From: an uncultured Pelagibacteraceae bacterium
GTDB taxonomy: Bacteria > Pseudomonadota > Alphaproteobacteria > Pelagibacterales > Pelagibacteraceae
Reading direction: 5' to 3'
Length of the DNA stretch: 64,000 bases
Assembly: GCA_902592275.1 (NCBI GenBank)
Contig: CACJDW010000004.1
Coordinates: forward strand, 1 to 64,000
In this document: positions 43,462 through 52,155 of the stretch, one piece after another
Numbering within the stretch: the stretch's first letter is position 1
How the letters are laid out: each line of letters starts with the position of its first letter
Program-made: the position numbers and the translations under genes
Notes under the pieces: model-generated
Seen by the model: the letters and a program-made list of their open reading frames with translations, nothing else
Told to the model about the DNA's origin: nothing
The model's database searches: none

Positions 43462-44570
43462 ATTGCTTTTAATGGTTCAACAAATTGATGACCAAATACA
43501 TCTGCAACAGCTTTATATGTAACTTGACCTTTACAAACATTCAGTCCAGCTAAAAAGTTTTTGTCATCACTTAATGCTTTTTGATAACCTTTGTTTGCAA
43601 GCTTTACTAATAAAGGCAATGTAGCTTTGTTTAATGCTAACGTTGAAGTTCTAGGTACTCCGCCAGGCATATTTGCTACACAATAATGAACTACATCATC
43701 AACTATATATGTTGGTTCACCATGTGTTGTGGGTCTACTAGTTTCAACACAACCACCTTGATCTATAGCTACATCAACAATTACCGAACCTCTTCTCATA
43801 CTTTTGATCATATCTTTTGTAACTAATTTTGGTGCTTCGGCACCTGGAATTAAAACTCCACCAACTAATAAGTCAGCTTCAGAAACTAGTTTTGGAAGAT
43901 CTATTTTATCACTTTGTTCGGGAATAATTTTATCACCAAATATTTCTATCAGTTGTTTTAATCTTGCTTCAGATTTATCAACTATATGAACTTTCGCTTG
44001 CATACCTGTTGCAATGACAGCAGCATTTTCTCCAACTACTCCGCCGCCTAAAATAACAACTGTTCCACCGTTTACACCTGGTGCACCCCCTAATAAAAGA
44101 CCTCTTCCTTTTTGATTTTTTTCTAAACAATGCGCTCCTGCTTGAACTGACATTCTTCCTGCTACTGCACTCATAGGAGCTAACAATGGCAATCTTCCAT
44201 TGTCATCTGTTACAGTTTCATATGCAATGCTAACACTTTTTGATTTTATTAAACCCTCTGTAAGCTCTTTTGCAGCTGCTAAATGAAGATAAGTATAGAC
44301 AATTTGATTTTCCCTAATCATGTCTACTTCAACTTTTTGAGGCTCTTTTACTTTAACAATAATGTCTGCATCACCAAAAATATCCTCGGCTTTATCAACT
44401 ATTTTTGCACCAACACTTATATATTGTTCATTTTCAAATCCAGCCTCAAAGCCTCCATTATTTTCAACTAGAACTTCGTGACCTTCTGATACTAATGTTT
44501 TAACACTATCTGGTGTTAAACCAATTCTATTTTCTTGCGGCTTGATTTCCCTAGGAACTCCAATTTTCAT
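43458..44570 (-). CDS. ald: alanine dehydrogenase
   Basis: A 370-residue enzyme with MKIGVPREIKPQENRIGLTP at the start, TYLHLAAAKEL (active-site histidine), GGGVVGENAAVIATGM in the NAD domain and VDVAIDQGGCVETSRPTTH. It oxidises L-alanine to pyruvate and ammonia. It lies nine bases downstream of a class III transaminase gene on the same strand; together they let pyruvate act as a recycled amino acceptor, as in taurine degradation. Confidence 0.95.
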   Translation of the reverse strand: MKIGVPREIKPQENRIGLTPDSVKTLVSEGHEVLVENNGGFEAGFENEQYISVGAKIVDKAEDIFGDADIIVKVKEPQKVEVDMIRENQIVYTYLHLAAAKELTEGLIKSKSVSIAYETVTDDNGRLPLLAPMSAVAGRMSVQAGAHCLEKNQKGRGLLLGGAPGVNGGTVVILGGGVVGENAAVIATGMQAKVHIVDKSEARLKQLIEIFGDKIIPEQSDKIDLPKLVSEADLLVGGVLIPGAEAPKLVTKDMIKSMRRGSVIVDVAIDQGGCVETSRPTTHGEPTYIVDDVVHYCVANMPGGVPRTSTLALNKATLPLLVKLANKGYQKALSDDKNFLAGLNVCKGQVTYKAVADVFGHQFVEPLKAI

Positions 44571-44579
44571 AAACGAAAA

Positions 44580-45926
44580 TTAATTTTTTTTGCTTTTTGC
44601 GTAATTTGTTATTCCTGTTCGAAGCTTGTCAATTATCTCATCAATGTGTTTTTTTTCACATATAAACATTGGAGCAATGATTAAACAATCACCTGTAGCT
44701 TTGAAATTTACTCCAGCTTCATAACAGTGTTTGAAACAAGTAAATCCAGCAGCACCTGGTTTTTTATCCATAACAATATCTATACCACCCATCATTCCGT
44801 ATCCTCTAATGTTATCAACAACATCAATATCTTTTAGGGACATTAAACCTTCTTGGAAATAAGGCGCTAAATTTTTAGCTCTGTTAAAAATATCATCTTT
44901 TTCAATAATATCTTGTACTGCTAATCCAGCAGCTACAGAAATTGGAATTCCTGAATAAGTATAGCCATGAAATAGTTCTATAGTTCCTTTAGGAGCATTT
45001 TCTGCAATAGCATCATAAATATCCTCTTTACATGCAACAACGCCCATTGGACTAATTCCGTTTGTGGTGGCTTTTGCCATTGTCATCATATCCGGAGTTA
45101 CTCCATACTCTTGTGATGCAAATGGAGATCCGGTTCTTCCCCATCCTGTAATTACTTCATCAAAAATTAAAAGTATTCCATGCTTATCACAAATCTCTCT
45201 TAATCTTTGTAGGTATCCTTTTGGTGGAACTAATGTACCAGTTGATCCTGCAATAGGTTCAACAATACAAGCTGCAATATTTTCAGCTCCAAAGTTCATA
45301 CAAATTCTTTCTAAATCTTCTGCTAACTCAACACCAGTTTCTGGTTGACCACTTACAAATTTATGTTCAGGTAAATGTGTATGTCTCATATGAACAACAC
45401 CTGGCATTAAAACGCTTGCAAAAGTTTTGACGTTATTAACCATGCCTCCAACAGAAGTCGCACCAATATTCATTCCATGGTAACCTCTTTCTCTACCAAC
45501 AAATCTAAATCTTTGACTATCTCCTCTTGCTCTATGATAAGCGATTGCAATTTTAATTGCTGTTTCAACAGCAGTTGAACCACAAATAGTATAAAACATT
45601 CTATTTAAGTTTCCTGGAGTATGTTTTGAAATTCTAGTCGCTAATTCAAATGATCCACCAAAACCTTGTTGGAAAGGTTGACAATAATCCAAAGTTTTTA
45701 ATTGATTTGTTATTGCCTCAATAATTTCTTCTCTACCATGACCTAAAGGATTACAAAATAATCCTGAACTTGCATCTATTTGAGTTTGGCCTTGATGGTT
45801 TTTTAAATACACACCTTTAGCTTCAACAATTAATCTTGGGTTCTCTTTAAAATCTTTGTTAGATGTAAATGGCATCCAGTGCTCATTTAAAGAATTTGGA
45901 ATTGCTGTTTTATTTTGTGTGCTCAT
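44580..45926 (-). CDS. class III omega-amino acid:pyruvate transaminase (taurine or beta-alanine)
   Basis: A 448-residue PLP enzyme. LNEHWMPFTSNKDFKENPRL matches the start of omega-amino acid:pyruvate transaminases; the PLP lysine is in MMTMAKATTNGISPMG and IFDEVITGWGRTG is the cofactor aspartate region. Beside ald and divergent from tauABC, the likely reaction is taurine plus pyruvate to sulfoacetaldehyde plus alanine. Beta-alanine or another omega-amine remains possible; motifs do not decide. Confidence 0.88.
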   Translation of the reverse strand: MSTQNKTAIPNSLNEHWMPFTSNKDFKENPRLIVEAKGVYLKNHQGQTQIDASSGLFCNPLGHGREEIIEAITNQLKTLDYCQPFQQGFGGSFELATRISKHTPGNLNRMFYTICGSTAVETAIKIAIAYHRARGDSQRFRFVGRERGYHGMNIGATSVGGMVNNVKTFASVLMPGVVHMRHTHLPEHKFVSGQPETGVELAEDLERICMNFGAENIAACIVEPIAGSTGTLVPPKGYLQRLREICDKHGILLIFDEVITGWGRTGSPFASQEYGVTPDMMTMAKATTNGISPMGVVACKEDIYDAIAENAPKGTIELFHGYTYSGIPISVAAGLAVQDIIEKDDIFNRAKNLAPYFQEGLMSLKDIDVVDNIRGYGMMGGIDIVMDKKPGAAGFTCFKHCYEAGVNFKATGDCLIIAPMFICEKKHIDEIIDKLRTGITNYAKSKKN

Positions 45927-46001
45927 AAAAATTTTTTTCTATAAAAAGTGTTATTAATTTTCTAACTATTAGACTAAATCATATTCATTGCTAGAAATAT
46001 T

Positions 46002-46034
46002 TTGTCTACCATATTTGGTATTGTATCTATACAA
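46002..46034 (+). promoter_or_regulatory. tauA promoter with overlapping palindromic operator
   Basis: TTGTCT (46002-46007) and TATCTA (46024-46029) are 16 bp apart on the + strand, ahead of tauA. The perfect inverted repeat TTGTATCTATACAA (46021-46034) covers the -10 element. Its shape (GTATxxATAC core) resembles GntR-family operators. It lies in the 195 bp divergent gap between the transaminase and tauA and could control both directions. Confidence 0.5.
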
Positions 46035-46121
46035 CCTTTAATTGAATTATTTTTTTGTTTTACATCCCTCTGAAATTGAATTTAAATGAGTTAATTTAAT
46101 TAATTAAACATAGGGGAATAA

Positions 46122-47063
46122 ATGAAAAAAATATTAAGTTTTATTCTAGGATCTATATTCGCACTTAACCTATCGATCTCAGTTGCAAATTCAGCTGCAA
46201 ACGAAGTTAGAGTTGCGTACTTTCTAGAATGGCCAAGCCCAAATTTAGAGGACATGCAGAAGAAAAATTTTGCAAAAGCTCTTGGTGTTCCAGTTAAATG
46301 GACTAACTTCACTAACGGTGGAGCTATGACTGATGCAATGTTAGCAGGAGATATTGATATTTCTTACTCTCAAGGATTAGTACCTTTTATCAATGCTGTA
46401 AAATCAAATGCACCTATCAAATTAGTTGATATTGCTATGGAATACGGAATGGGTGGAACTACTTGTGTTACATCTAACGCTTCTGGAATTACAAAAGCAA
46501 ACGCTACTGAATTAGAAGGTAAAAAAGTTGCTGTTCCACTAGGAACAATGGCTGAATACGTTTTTGATGAAAGTATGAAAGTTGTTGGTGCTGACAGAAG
46601 TAAAATGGATATTATCCAAATGGACCCTGAAGAAGGTGCTGCTGCATTAGTAAGCGGTGATGTTGTAATGGCATGTTTATTTGGTGGTAATTCTATCAAA
46701 GCAGCAACTGCAGTTGGATCAAGACTTTTAACTGTAGATGAAGCTAGAGCAGCTGGTATCTTAGGTATAGATATCACTTCTGTTACAGACAAATTCATGA
46801 AAGAAAACCCAGGTATGTTAAGAACTTTCATCGAAGTTACTCATGAAGCTAATGCTAGATATAAAGCTGGTAAAGCTGACATGAATGCTATGGCGAAAGC
46901 ATCTGAAATGACTGTTGCAGATATGAAAGACACTTTAAGTGGTTTCAAATTCTTAACTCCAGAAGAAACTAAACAATCTATGGAAAGTGGTAATCTTGAT
47001 GGTTTCCTAAAAGGAATGGGAACTCCAGGAGGAGCTGTAGATACAAGTTTCTTACCTTTATAA
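46122..47063 (+). CDS. tauA: taurine ABC transporter substrate-binding protein
   Basis: A 313-residue periplasmic protein with a signal peptide of about 26 residues (MKKILSFILGSIFALNLSIS then VANSAA). Mature features NEVRVAYFLEWPSPNLEDMQ, TNGGAMTDAMLAGDIDISYSQGLVP and AMEYGMGGTTCVTS follow taurine-binding TauA proteins. A GGGGA ribosome site precedes the ATG. A strong hairpin terminator follows the gene, before tauB, which would give more binding protein than permease. Confidence 0.9.
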   Translation: MKKILSFILGSIFALNLSISVANSAANEVRVAYFLEWPSPNLEDMQKKNFAKALGVPVKWTNFTNGGAMTDAMLAGDIDISYSQGLVPFINAVKSNAPIKLVDIAMEYGMGGTTCVTSNASGITKANATELEGKKVAVPLGTMAEYVFDESMKVVGADRSKMDIIQMDPEEGAAALVSGDVVMACLFGGNSIKAATAVGSRLLTVDEARAAGILGIDITSVTDKFMKENPGMLRTFIEVTHEANARYKAGKADMNAMAKASEMTVADMKDTLSGFKFLTPEETKQSMESGNLDGFLKGMGTPGGAVDTSFLPL

Positions 47064-47085
47064 TTTTAAGGGTTTAAAACTTTTT

Positions 47086-47124
47086 AAATAGGCACTGGTT
47101 TTATAATTGGTGCCTATTTTTTTT
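47086..47124 (+). terminator. attenuating terminator between tauA and tauB
   Basis: AAATAGGCAC (47086-47095) pairs perfectly with GTGCCTATTT (47110-47119) around a 14-base loop, and the T run extends to 47124. It stands between two genes of one transporter, so partial read-through is expected. Confidence 0.85.
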
Positions 47125-47149
47125 ATAAAATTTCTAATATAAGGCACTT

Positions 47150-47947
47150 ATGAGTGATCTGATTTCTCAAAATCTGAACATGATTTTTAAAACTCCTAAA
47201 GGGGAAACAGTCCATGCTCTAAAGGATGTAAGCTTTACTTTAAAAAAAGGAGAATTGCTTACGGTGCTTGGTCCTTCTGGTTGTGGAAAAACAACTTTAT
47301 TAAATATTACTGCTGGATTTTTAAGACCTACATCAGGAAAAATAACACTTAATAATAATGAAATTGACGGACCCGGTGTTGAAAGAGGAATGGTATTTCA
47401 ACAAGGTGCTTTGTTTGAATGGTTAACAGTAGCCGAAAATGTAAATTTCGGGCTCAGGATGAAAAAAGAAGATCCTGAAGTTACAGCTAAGAAAGTTGAT
47501 GAATGGTTAGACATCGTTGGACTTAAAGGTTTTGGTAACACACCAACTTATCAGTTATCCGGGGGTATGCAGCAAAGAGTTGCGCTTGCAAGATGTTTAA
47601 TCAATGATCCTGATTTAATTTTGATGGATGAACCATTAGGGGCTTTAGATGCATTAACAAGAGAAAAAATGCAGTCTTTAGTTTTAAAGATTTGGAAAGA
47701 AACAGGAAAAACTATTATCTTAATTACTCACTCTGTTGAAGAAGCATTGTTACTAGGAGAAAGATTGTATGTAATGGCACCAAGACCAGGGCGTATACAT
47801 AAAGAGTACAATCTTCCATTTGCAGAAATGGGTCTTACACAAGATTTAAGAGAAATAAAAAAAAATAAAGAATTTTCATCTACAAGAGAAGAAATTTTAT
47901 CCATGATTTGGAATATGGAAGAAGAAATAATGGGGAAAGATAATTAA
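47150..47947 (+). CDS. tauB: taurine ABC transporter ATP-binding protein
   Basis: A 265-residue ABC ATPase of the nitrate/sulfonate/taurine group. Walker A GPSGCGKTTL, Q-loop VFQQGALFEWLTV, signature QLSGGMQQRVALARC and Walker B LILMDEPLGALDALT are complete. It powers the TauC permease. Its stop overlaps the start of tauC by one base. Confidence 0.94.
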   Translation: MSDLISQNLNMIFKTPKGETVHALKDVSFTLKKGELLTVLGPSGCGKTTLLNITAGFLRPTSGKITLNNNEIDGPGVERGMVFQQGALFEWLTVAENVNFGLRMKKEDPEVTAKKVDEWLDIVGLKGFGNTPTYQLSGGMQQRVALARCLINDPDLILMDEPLGALDALTREKMQSLVLKIWKETGKTIILITHSVEEALLLGERLYVMAPRPGRIHKEYNLPFAEMGLTQDLREIKKNKEFSSTREEILSMIWNMEEEIMGKDN

Positions 47948-49872
47948 TGTTAACCCAATTTGTAACAATATTAATTATCGTATCTGTTATCGGGTGCATC
48001 CTTTATGGAAGAAGATTAATTAGAACTGAAAAAGTTGATGCTGTATTTGGTAATCCAGAAAGAGCAAAAGGTGGAACGCACTGGGTAATTGTAGGTAGTA
48101 GTGCAATCCTGATGCTATGGCTTTATTATTCATGGGATATCGCAAAAGGCTTCTATCCAAAATCAGCGAATGAATTATGTCAGGTTGCTAAAATTAATGA
48201 GTCATTATTAGGTCTAAAATATCAGTTCCCTATTGAAGAAAGAGAATTCAAAAGCACATCAATTATAAAAATTGAAAATAAAAACCTTAAAAAAATTGCT
48301 AATGAAATAAATGGATCTCCAGATTTAAATGATCAGCAAAAAACAATTCTAGTAAGCTATATAGATAGAACCTCAAAATTAATTCCTTTCTTAACTAGTG
48401 AAGAACTAATGGAAATGGAAACTAAAATTAAAATCAAAGAAATGACTGAGGAAATAAAACTTCTAAGTTCAAATTTCCAAAATAAAGATTATCCTTTCGA
48501 GACAGATGCTCAGAAAACTGAAAGACAAAAGCTTATTGATGAACAAGGTGGTTGGGGAATAACAACAATAGATTCTGGAAGTGGTTCTATCGAAAATACA
48601 ATAGAAATACCAACTGCACCACAAACAAATAGAGGTTTAAAATTTGCTGCAGCAGCTGCTGAACTTAAAATTATAAATGATAAATTTTTTAAAGTAAGAA
48701 ACCATAACCCACAGTTTAAAAATGCAATTAAACAACTTAAAGATGATATCAAAGCTTATAGAAAAGGTTTAGATGACAGTCAGGAAATTGCATCTGATTA
48801 CGCAAAGAACATTGTCAAAATTGCTAGAAGAATAGAATTTGCAAGTATCTATCCCCCTAATGCATTAAATGAAATGCAAGCAGCAATTGTTGAATTTGAT
48901 GAATTGCAAAATAAAGAACAAGGCGGATTAAGATTAATAGATATTCTTCTATTCCCTGCTGGAACAATTGTTGCAAGTGGACCGACATGTTCAGAACAGG
49001 GTTCAGGAAGATGGCTTCCAAAACCATCTGATACTTTTAATAAATTTATCCTGATGTCAAAACCAAGTGTTGGCTACAAAAATATTCCTCTTTTATGGAT
49101 TGAGATGGTGGACGTGAGTAAAATGATAGGATTTATTTTACCAGATTGGATTGCAGATATATTGCCTGGTGAATATCCAGTGCATACTAAAGATGGAATA
49201 GTAAAAGAAAACTTTAAAAGCAATGTGTTAAAAGTTGTTACGGGTGATTTTAAATTATTTAAAGTACCTGTTCCGTACGGTCATATTTGGGATTCTTTTT
49301 TAAGAGTATTTTTAGGATTAATCTTTGGTATCATAATTGGTGTACCTTTAGGATTATTTATGGGTCTAAACAGGTTTGCAAAAGGTTTCTTTGATCCGTT
49401 AATCGAACTTTATAGACCTGTTCCTCCTCTTGCATGGGCACCTTTAATTATTTCGGTTCTTGGAATTGATAACTCGGGAAAAGTATTTTTGTTATTTATG
49501 GTCTCTTTATCAATAATGATTATTTCTGCTAGAGCTGGTGCTTCTGGTACACAGCTTTCAAAAATCCACGCAGCACACTCATTAGGAGCTACTAAAAAAC
49601 AAATTTTAAGACATGTAATTTTCCCAAATTCACTTCCTGAAATTCTTACAGGAATTAGAGTTGCAGTTGGTATGTGTTGGGGAACACTTGTTGCAGCTGA
49701 ATTTTTAGCAGGTACTACTGGTATTGGTTTTGTTGAAAACGTTGCTAAAAAGTACTTTCAATATGAGGTAATTTGGATAACGATATTTATTATGGGTCTA
49801 CTAGGTCTTTTATTTGATATCACATTAAGAAAAATAATTGATAAAACTATTCCTTGGCGTGGAAAAGGATAA
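47947..49872 (+). CDS. tauC: taurine ABC transporter permease with large N-terminal extension
   Basis: A 641-residue protein; normal TauC is about 275. The last 200 or so residues are a standard permease: LRVFLGLIFGIIIGVPLGLFMG, RPVPPLAWAPLIIS and the EAA loop AAHSLGATKKQILRHVIFPNSLP. The first 430 residues hold two membrane helices (about 5-22 and 45-62), then a long hydrophilic, mostly helical part predicted to be periplasmic, including a Gly/Ser-rich stretch and LFPAGTIVASGPTC. The extension could dock the binding protein. The frame is open throughout with no sign of frameshift. Confidence 0.9.
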   Translation: MLTQFVTILIIVSVIGCILYGRRLIRTEKVDAVFGNPERAKGGTHWVIVGSSAILMLWLYYSWDIAKGFYPKSANELCQVAKINESLLGLKYQFPIEEREFKSTSIIKIENKNLKKIANEINGSPDLNDQQKTILVSYIDRTSKLIPFLTSEELMEMETKIKIKEMTEEIKLLSSNFQNKDYPFETDAQKTERQKLIDEQGGWGITTIDSGSGSIENTIEIPTAPQTNRGLKFAAAAAELKIINDKFFKVRNHNPQFKNAIKQLKDDIKAYRKGLDDSQEIASDYAKNIVKIARRIEFASIYPPNALNEMQAAIVEFDELQNKEQGGLRLIDILLFPAGTIVASGPTCSEQGSGRWLPKPSDTFNKFILMSKPSVGYKNIPLLWIEMVDVSKMIGFILPDWIADILPGEYPVHTKDGIVKENFKSNVLKVVTGDFKLFKVPVPYGHIWDSFLRVFLGLIFGIIIGVPLGLFMGLNRFAKGFFDPLIELYRPVPPLAWAPLIISVLGIDNSGKVFLLFMVSLSIMIISARAGASGTQLSKIHAAHSLGATKKQILRHVIFPNSLPEILTGIRVAVGMCWGTLVAAEFLAGTTGIGFVENVAKKYFQYEVIWITIFIMGLLGLLFDITLRKIIDKTIPWRGKG

Positions 49873-49888
49873 ATGTTAAGGGGATGAA

Positions 49889-50893
49889 ATGAAGACCCCA
49901 GTTTTAAAAAAACAAGTCATTAAAATTTTCCAAAAATTTGGCCTAAGTAAAGATCATGCTTTAATTTCTACTAATGCATTAATTAATGCAGAATTAGTTG
50001 GTGCATATGGACATGGTTTATCTAGACTTAAAATGTATTGTGATAGAATTTCAAAAAAAGTAATTAATCCTAAACCAAAAATAAACATTAAAAAAATTTC
50101 TCCATCTATTTCTCACATTGATGCAAATAATAGTATTGGTTTTGTTGCTGCTGATCTAGGAATTAAAACTGCAATTAAACATGCACAAAAAACTGGAATA
50201 GGAATGGTGGCTGTTAAAAATAGTGGTCACTATGGATTATCAGGCTATTACGCAGAACAAGCAGTAAAGAAAAATTTAATTACAATGATTTATACAAATG
50301 CTCCTCCTGCAGTTGCTCCACATGGTGCATTAAAAACATTGTTTGGGACAAATCCAATTTGTTTTGGATCCCCTACTGGTTCAAAAATTCCATTTATTTT
50401 AGATACATCAATTTCAATGATTAATAGAGGAAAAATAAGAGTTGCAGCAAGAAACAATCAATCAATTCCTGTGGGAGTTGCATTAGATAAATTTGGCAAA
50501 CCAACTAAAGATGCGAAAAAAGCATTAGCAGGAGTTCAATTACCAATTGCAGGTTTTAGAGGTTCAGGACTTGCTTGGATGGTAGATATTTTAAGTGGAG
50601 TTTTAACTGGAGGAAATCATGCAGGAAGAGTTAAGGATCCATTTGATGATTTTTCAGGTCCACAAAATATTGGACATTTATTTATAACTTTTAAAGCAAA
50701 TTTATTTCAAAAAAATTATAACCAACGAATTAAAGATAATATTAAAACAATAAAAAAACTTCCTAAGATAAAAGGTGTTAAGGAAATAATGTATCCAGGA
50801 CAAAATAAATATGCCCGGTATAAAAATAACTTAAAAAAAGAAATTTCTATACCGGATATAATAAAGAAAGATTTGGAAACCTTAATAAGTTAA
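49889..50893 (+). CDS. Ldh2/MDH-type oxidoreductase, possible sulfolactate dehydrogenase (ComC/SlcC-like)
   Basis: A 334-residue NAD(P)-dependent dehydrogenase of the malate/L-lactate (type 2) family. ALINAELVGAYGHGLSRL, VKNSGHYGLSGYYAEQA with the catalytic histidine, TNAPPAVAPHGALKTLFGTNP and GFRGSGLAWMVDILSGVLTG are clear. The family includes sulfolactate, malate, ureidoglycolate and delta1-piperideine-2-carboxylate enzymes. Its position 16 bases after tauC and near an HpsN-like gene suggests a sulfonate substrate, which is inference. It overlaps the convergent small-protein gene by 12 bases. Confidence 0.82.
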   Translation: MKTPVLKKQVIKIFQKFGLSKDHALISTNALINAELVGAYGHGLSRLKMYCDRISKKVINPKPKINIKKISPSISHIDANNSIGFVAADLGIKTAIKHAQKTGIGMVAVKNSGHYGLSGYYAEQAVKKNLITMIYTNAPPAVAPHGALKTLFGTNPICFGSPTGSKIPFILDTSISMINRGKIRVAARNNQSIPVGVALDKFGKPTKDAKKALAGVQLPIAGFRGSGLAWMVDILSGVLTGGNHAGRVKDPFDDFSGPQNIGHLFITFKANLFQKNYNQRIKDNIKTIKKLPKIKGVKEIMYPGQNKYARYKNNLKKEISIPDIIKKDLETLIS

Positions 50894-51079
50894 CATCGTT
50901 AGAGCACCCAAAGAAACGATAACAGATGATAAAATTATTGTTCGTTTAACTTTTTCCTTCTTTTTTTCTTCTAGAAGCCTTTGCTTTAGAACATCCACAT
51001 TAACCCTTTTTGGAGTTTCAACATATTGAGAGGGGGTCTCTACAATTTCGGATGTTCTATGTAAGCTTTCTGTACTCAT
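50882..51079 (-). CDS. small tail-anchored membrane protein
   Basis: A 65-residue protein: an N-terminal flexible part rich in S, T and P, a charged helix RVNVDVLKQRLLEEKKKEKV (about residues 25-44) and a C-terminal membrane helix (about 47-64). The layout and the NVxxLxxRL...KKK pattern match the 69-residue protein at 39719-39928. The frame is convergent with the Ldh2-type gene and divergent from the winged-helix gene. Family unknown. Confidence 0.6.
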   Translation of the reverse strand: MSTESLHRTSEIVETPSQYVETPKRVNVDVLKQRLLEEKKKEKVKRTIILSSVIVSLGALTMLTY

Positions 51080-51195
51080 ATTTGTTTTATAATGTTAATT
51101 TAAATCATTATTAGTTTAAATTTTACATACTAGGGTTGTCCAAAATGGGTTGACTCTAATTTAACTTTTGTTCATATTGGGTTTTTTTAAAAGAT

Positions 51196-52155
51196 ATGAA
51201 TACATTACCTAGTATTTCCGCACATATTGATGAGAAGGTAATCAATAAAATAATTCAAGATAATTTTGCCGCATTAGCACCCTCTTTTTTTACCTTAACA
51301 AGCAACTGGTTTGTCAGAGCTTACAATTATTACAAAGACATAGATAAGTTCGTAATCATTATATATTTGATACATCAAGATCTTATATATTTCAGGCAAA
51401 ATGGGGTAAAAATTAATTACGACACATTTTATAAGGATAAATCAATAGAAATTAACAAAATTAATATTTCAGACATTTCAAAAGATCTAGGGGTGCCCAA
51501 AGAGAGCATAAGAAGAAAAGTTCTAGAGTTAGAGAATGAAGGAACAATTAAAAGAGTTGGTAAGAAAATATTTATTGTCAGAGATACACTTTACTCAGCC
51601 AGAGCAACTAACACTTTGACAGAGATTGCAACAATATTACATGAATTCAACAAAATTTTAAAAAAAGAAAAACTTGCAGCTGAAGTTTATTCAGTTGATG
51701 AAATAATATCTGCGATGAAAGAAAATTTCTCTTATTGTTGGTACCAATTCAATAAATTCTGGTTCATTTATATGAAGAGATGGAGGGATGAGATTAAAGA
51801 TTTAGAATATTTAGCTATTGGAATGGTGGTCATTATTAATGCAGTTAAGAATAAAGAATTTTCTCCAAAAAAAAATATACGTTCATACCATAAAGAACTT
51901 ATGGGTTCTGATTCAAGAGGTGTAAATGCGATGTCAATTTCTGAGATAACTGGTATTCCAAGACCAACAGTTGTAAGAAAACTAAAATATCTAATTGGTA
52001 AAAAATATCTTCATATAAATGAAAAAAAATTAATTACATTTGATGCTAAAGATAGTTCATTTCAAAAAACAGGTAAAATGATTAATCAGAATATGCTTAG
52101 TTTAAGTAATTTTATCTATAAAGTCTTTAATCAAATCAGAATAATAAATCCTTAA
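51196..52155 (+). CDS. putative transcriptional regulator with duplicated helical-winged-helix units
   Basis: A 319-residue protein built of two similar halves. Each has a helical segment (NWFVRAYNYYKDIDKFVIII in the first; FWFIYMKRWRDEIKDLEYLA in the second) followed by a winged helix-turn-helix (INISDISKDLGVPKESIRRK near residue 95; MSISEITGIPRPTVVRKLKY near residue 250). The second helices look like MarR/IclR-type recognition helices. No known two-repeat family was recognised. It may control the sulfonate genes around it. A TTGACT with a poor -10 lies upstream at about 51153. It shares a TTAA double stop with the BASS gene. Confidence 0.75.
   Translation: MNTLPSISAHIDEKVINKIIQDNFAALAPSFFTLTSNWFVRAYNYYKDIDKFVIIIYLIHQDLIYFRQNGVKINYDTFYKDKSIEINKINISDISKDLGVPKESIRRKVLELENEGTIKRVGKKIFIVRDTLYSARATNTLTEIATILHEFNKILKKEKLAAEVYSVDEIISAMKENFSYCWYQFNKFWFIYMKRWRDEIKDLEYLAIGMVVIINAVKNKEFSPKKNIRSYHKELMGSDSRGVNAMSISEITGIPRPTVVRKLKYLIGKKYLHINEKKLITFDAKDSSFQKTGKMINQNMLSLSNFIYKVFNQIRIINP

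Noticed and set aside
46370..46831. 153-residue frame opposite tauA
   Set aside because: It lies wholly antisense to a clear gene, has no family features, and follows from codon bias of the real gene.
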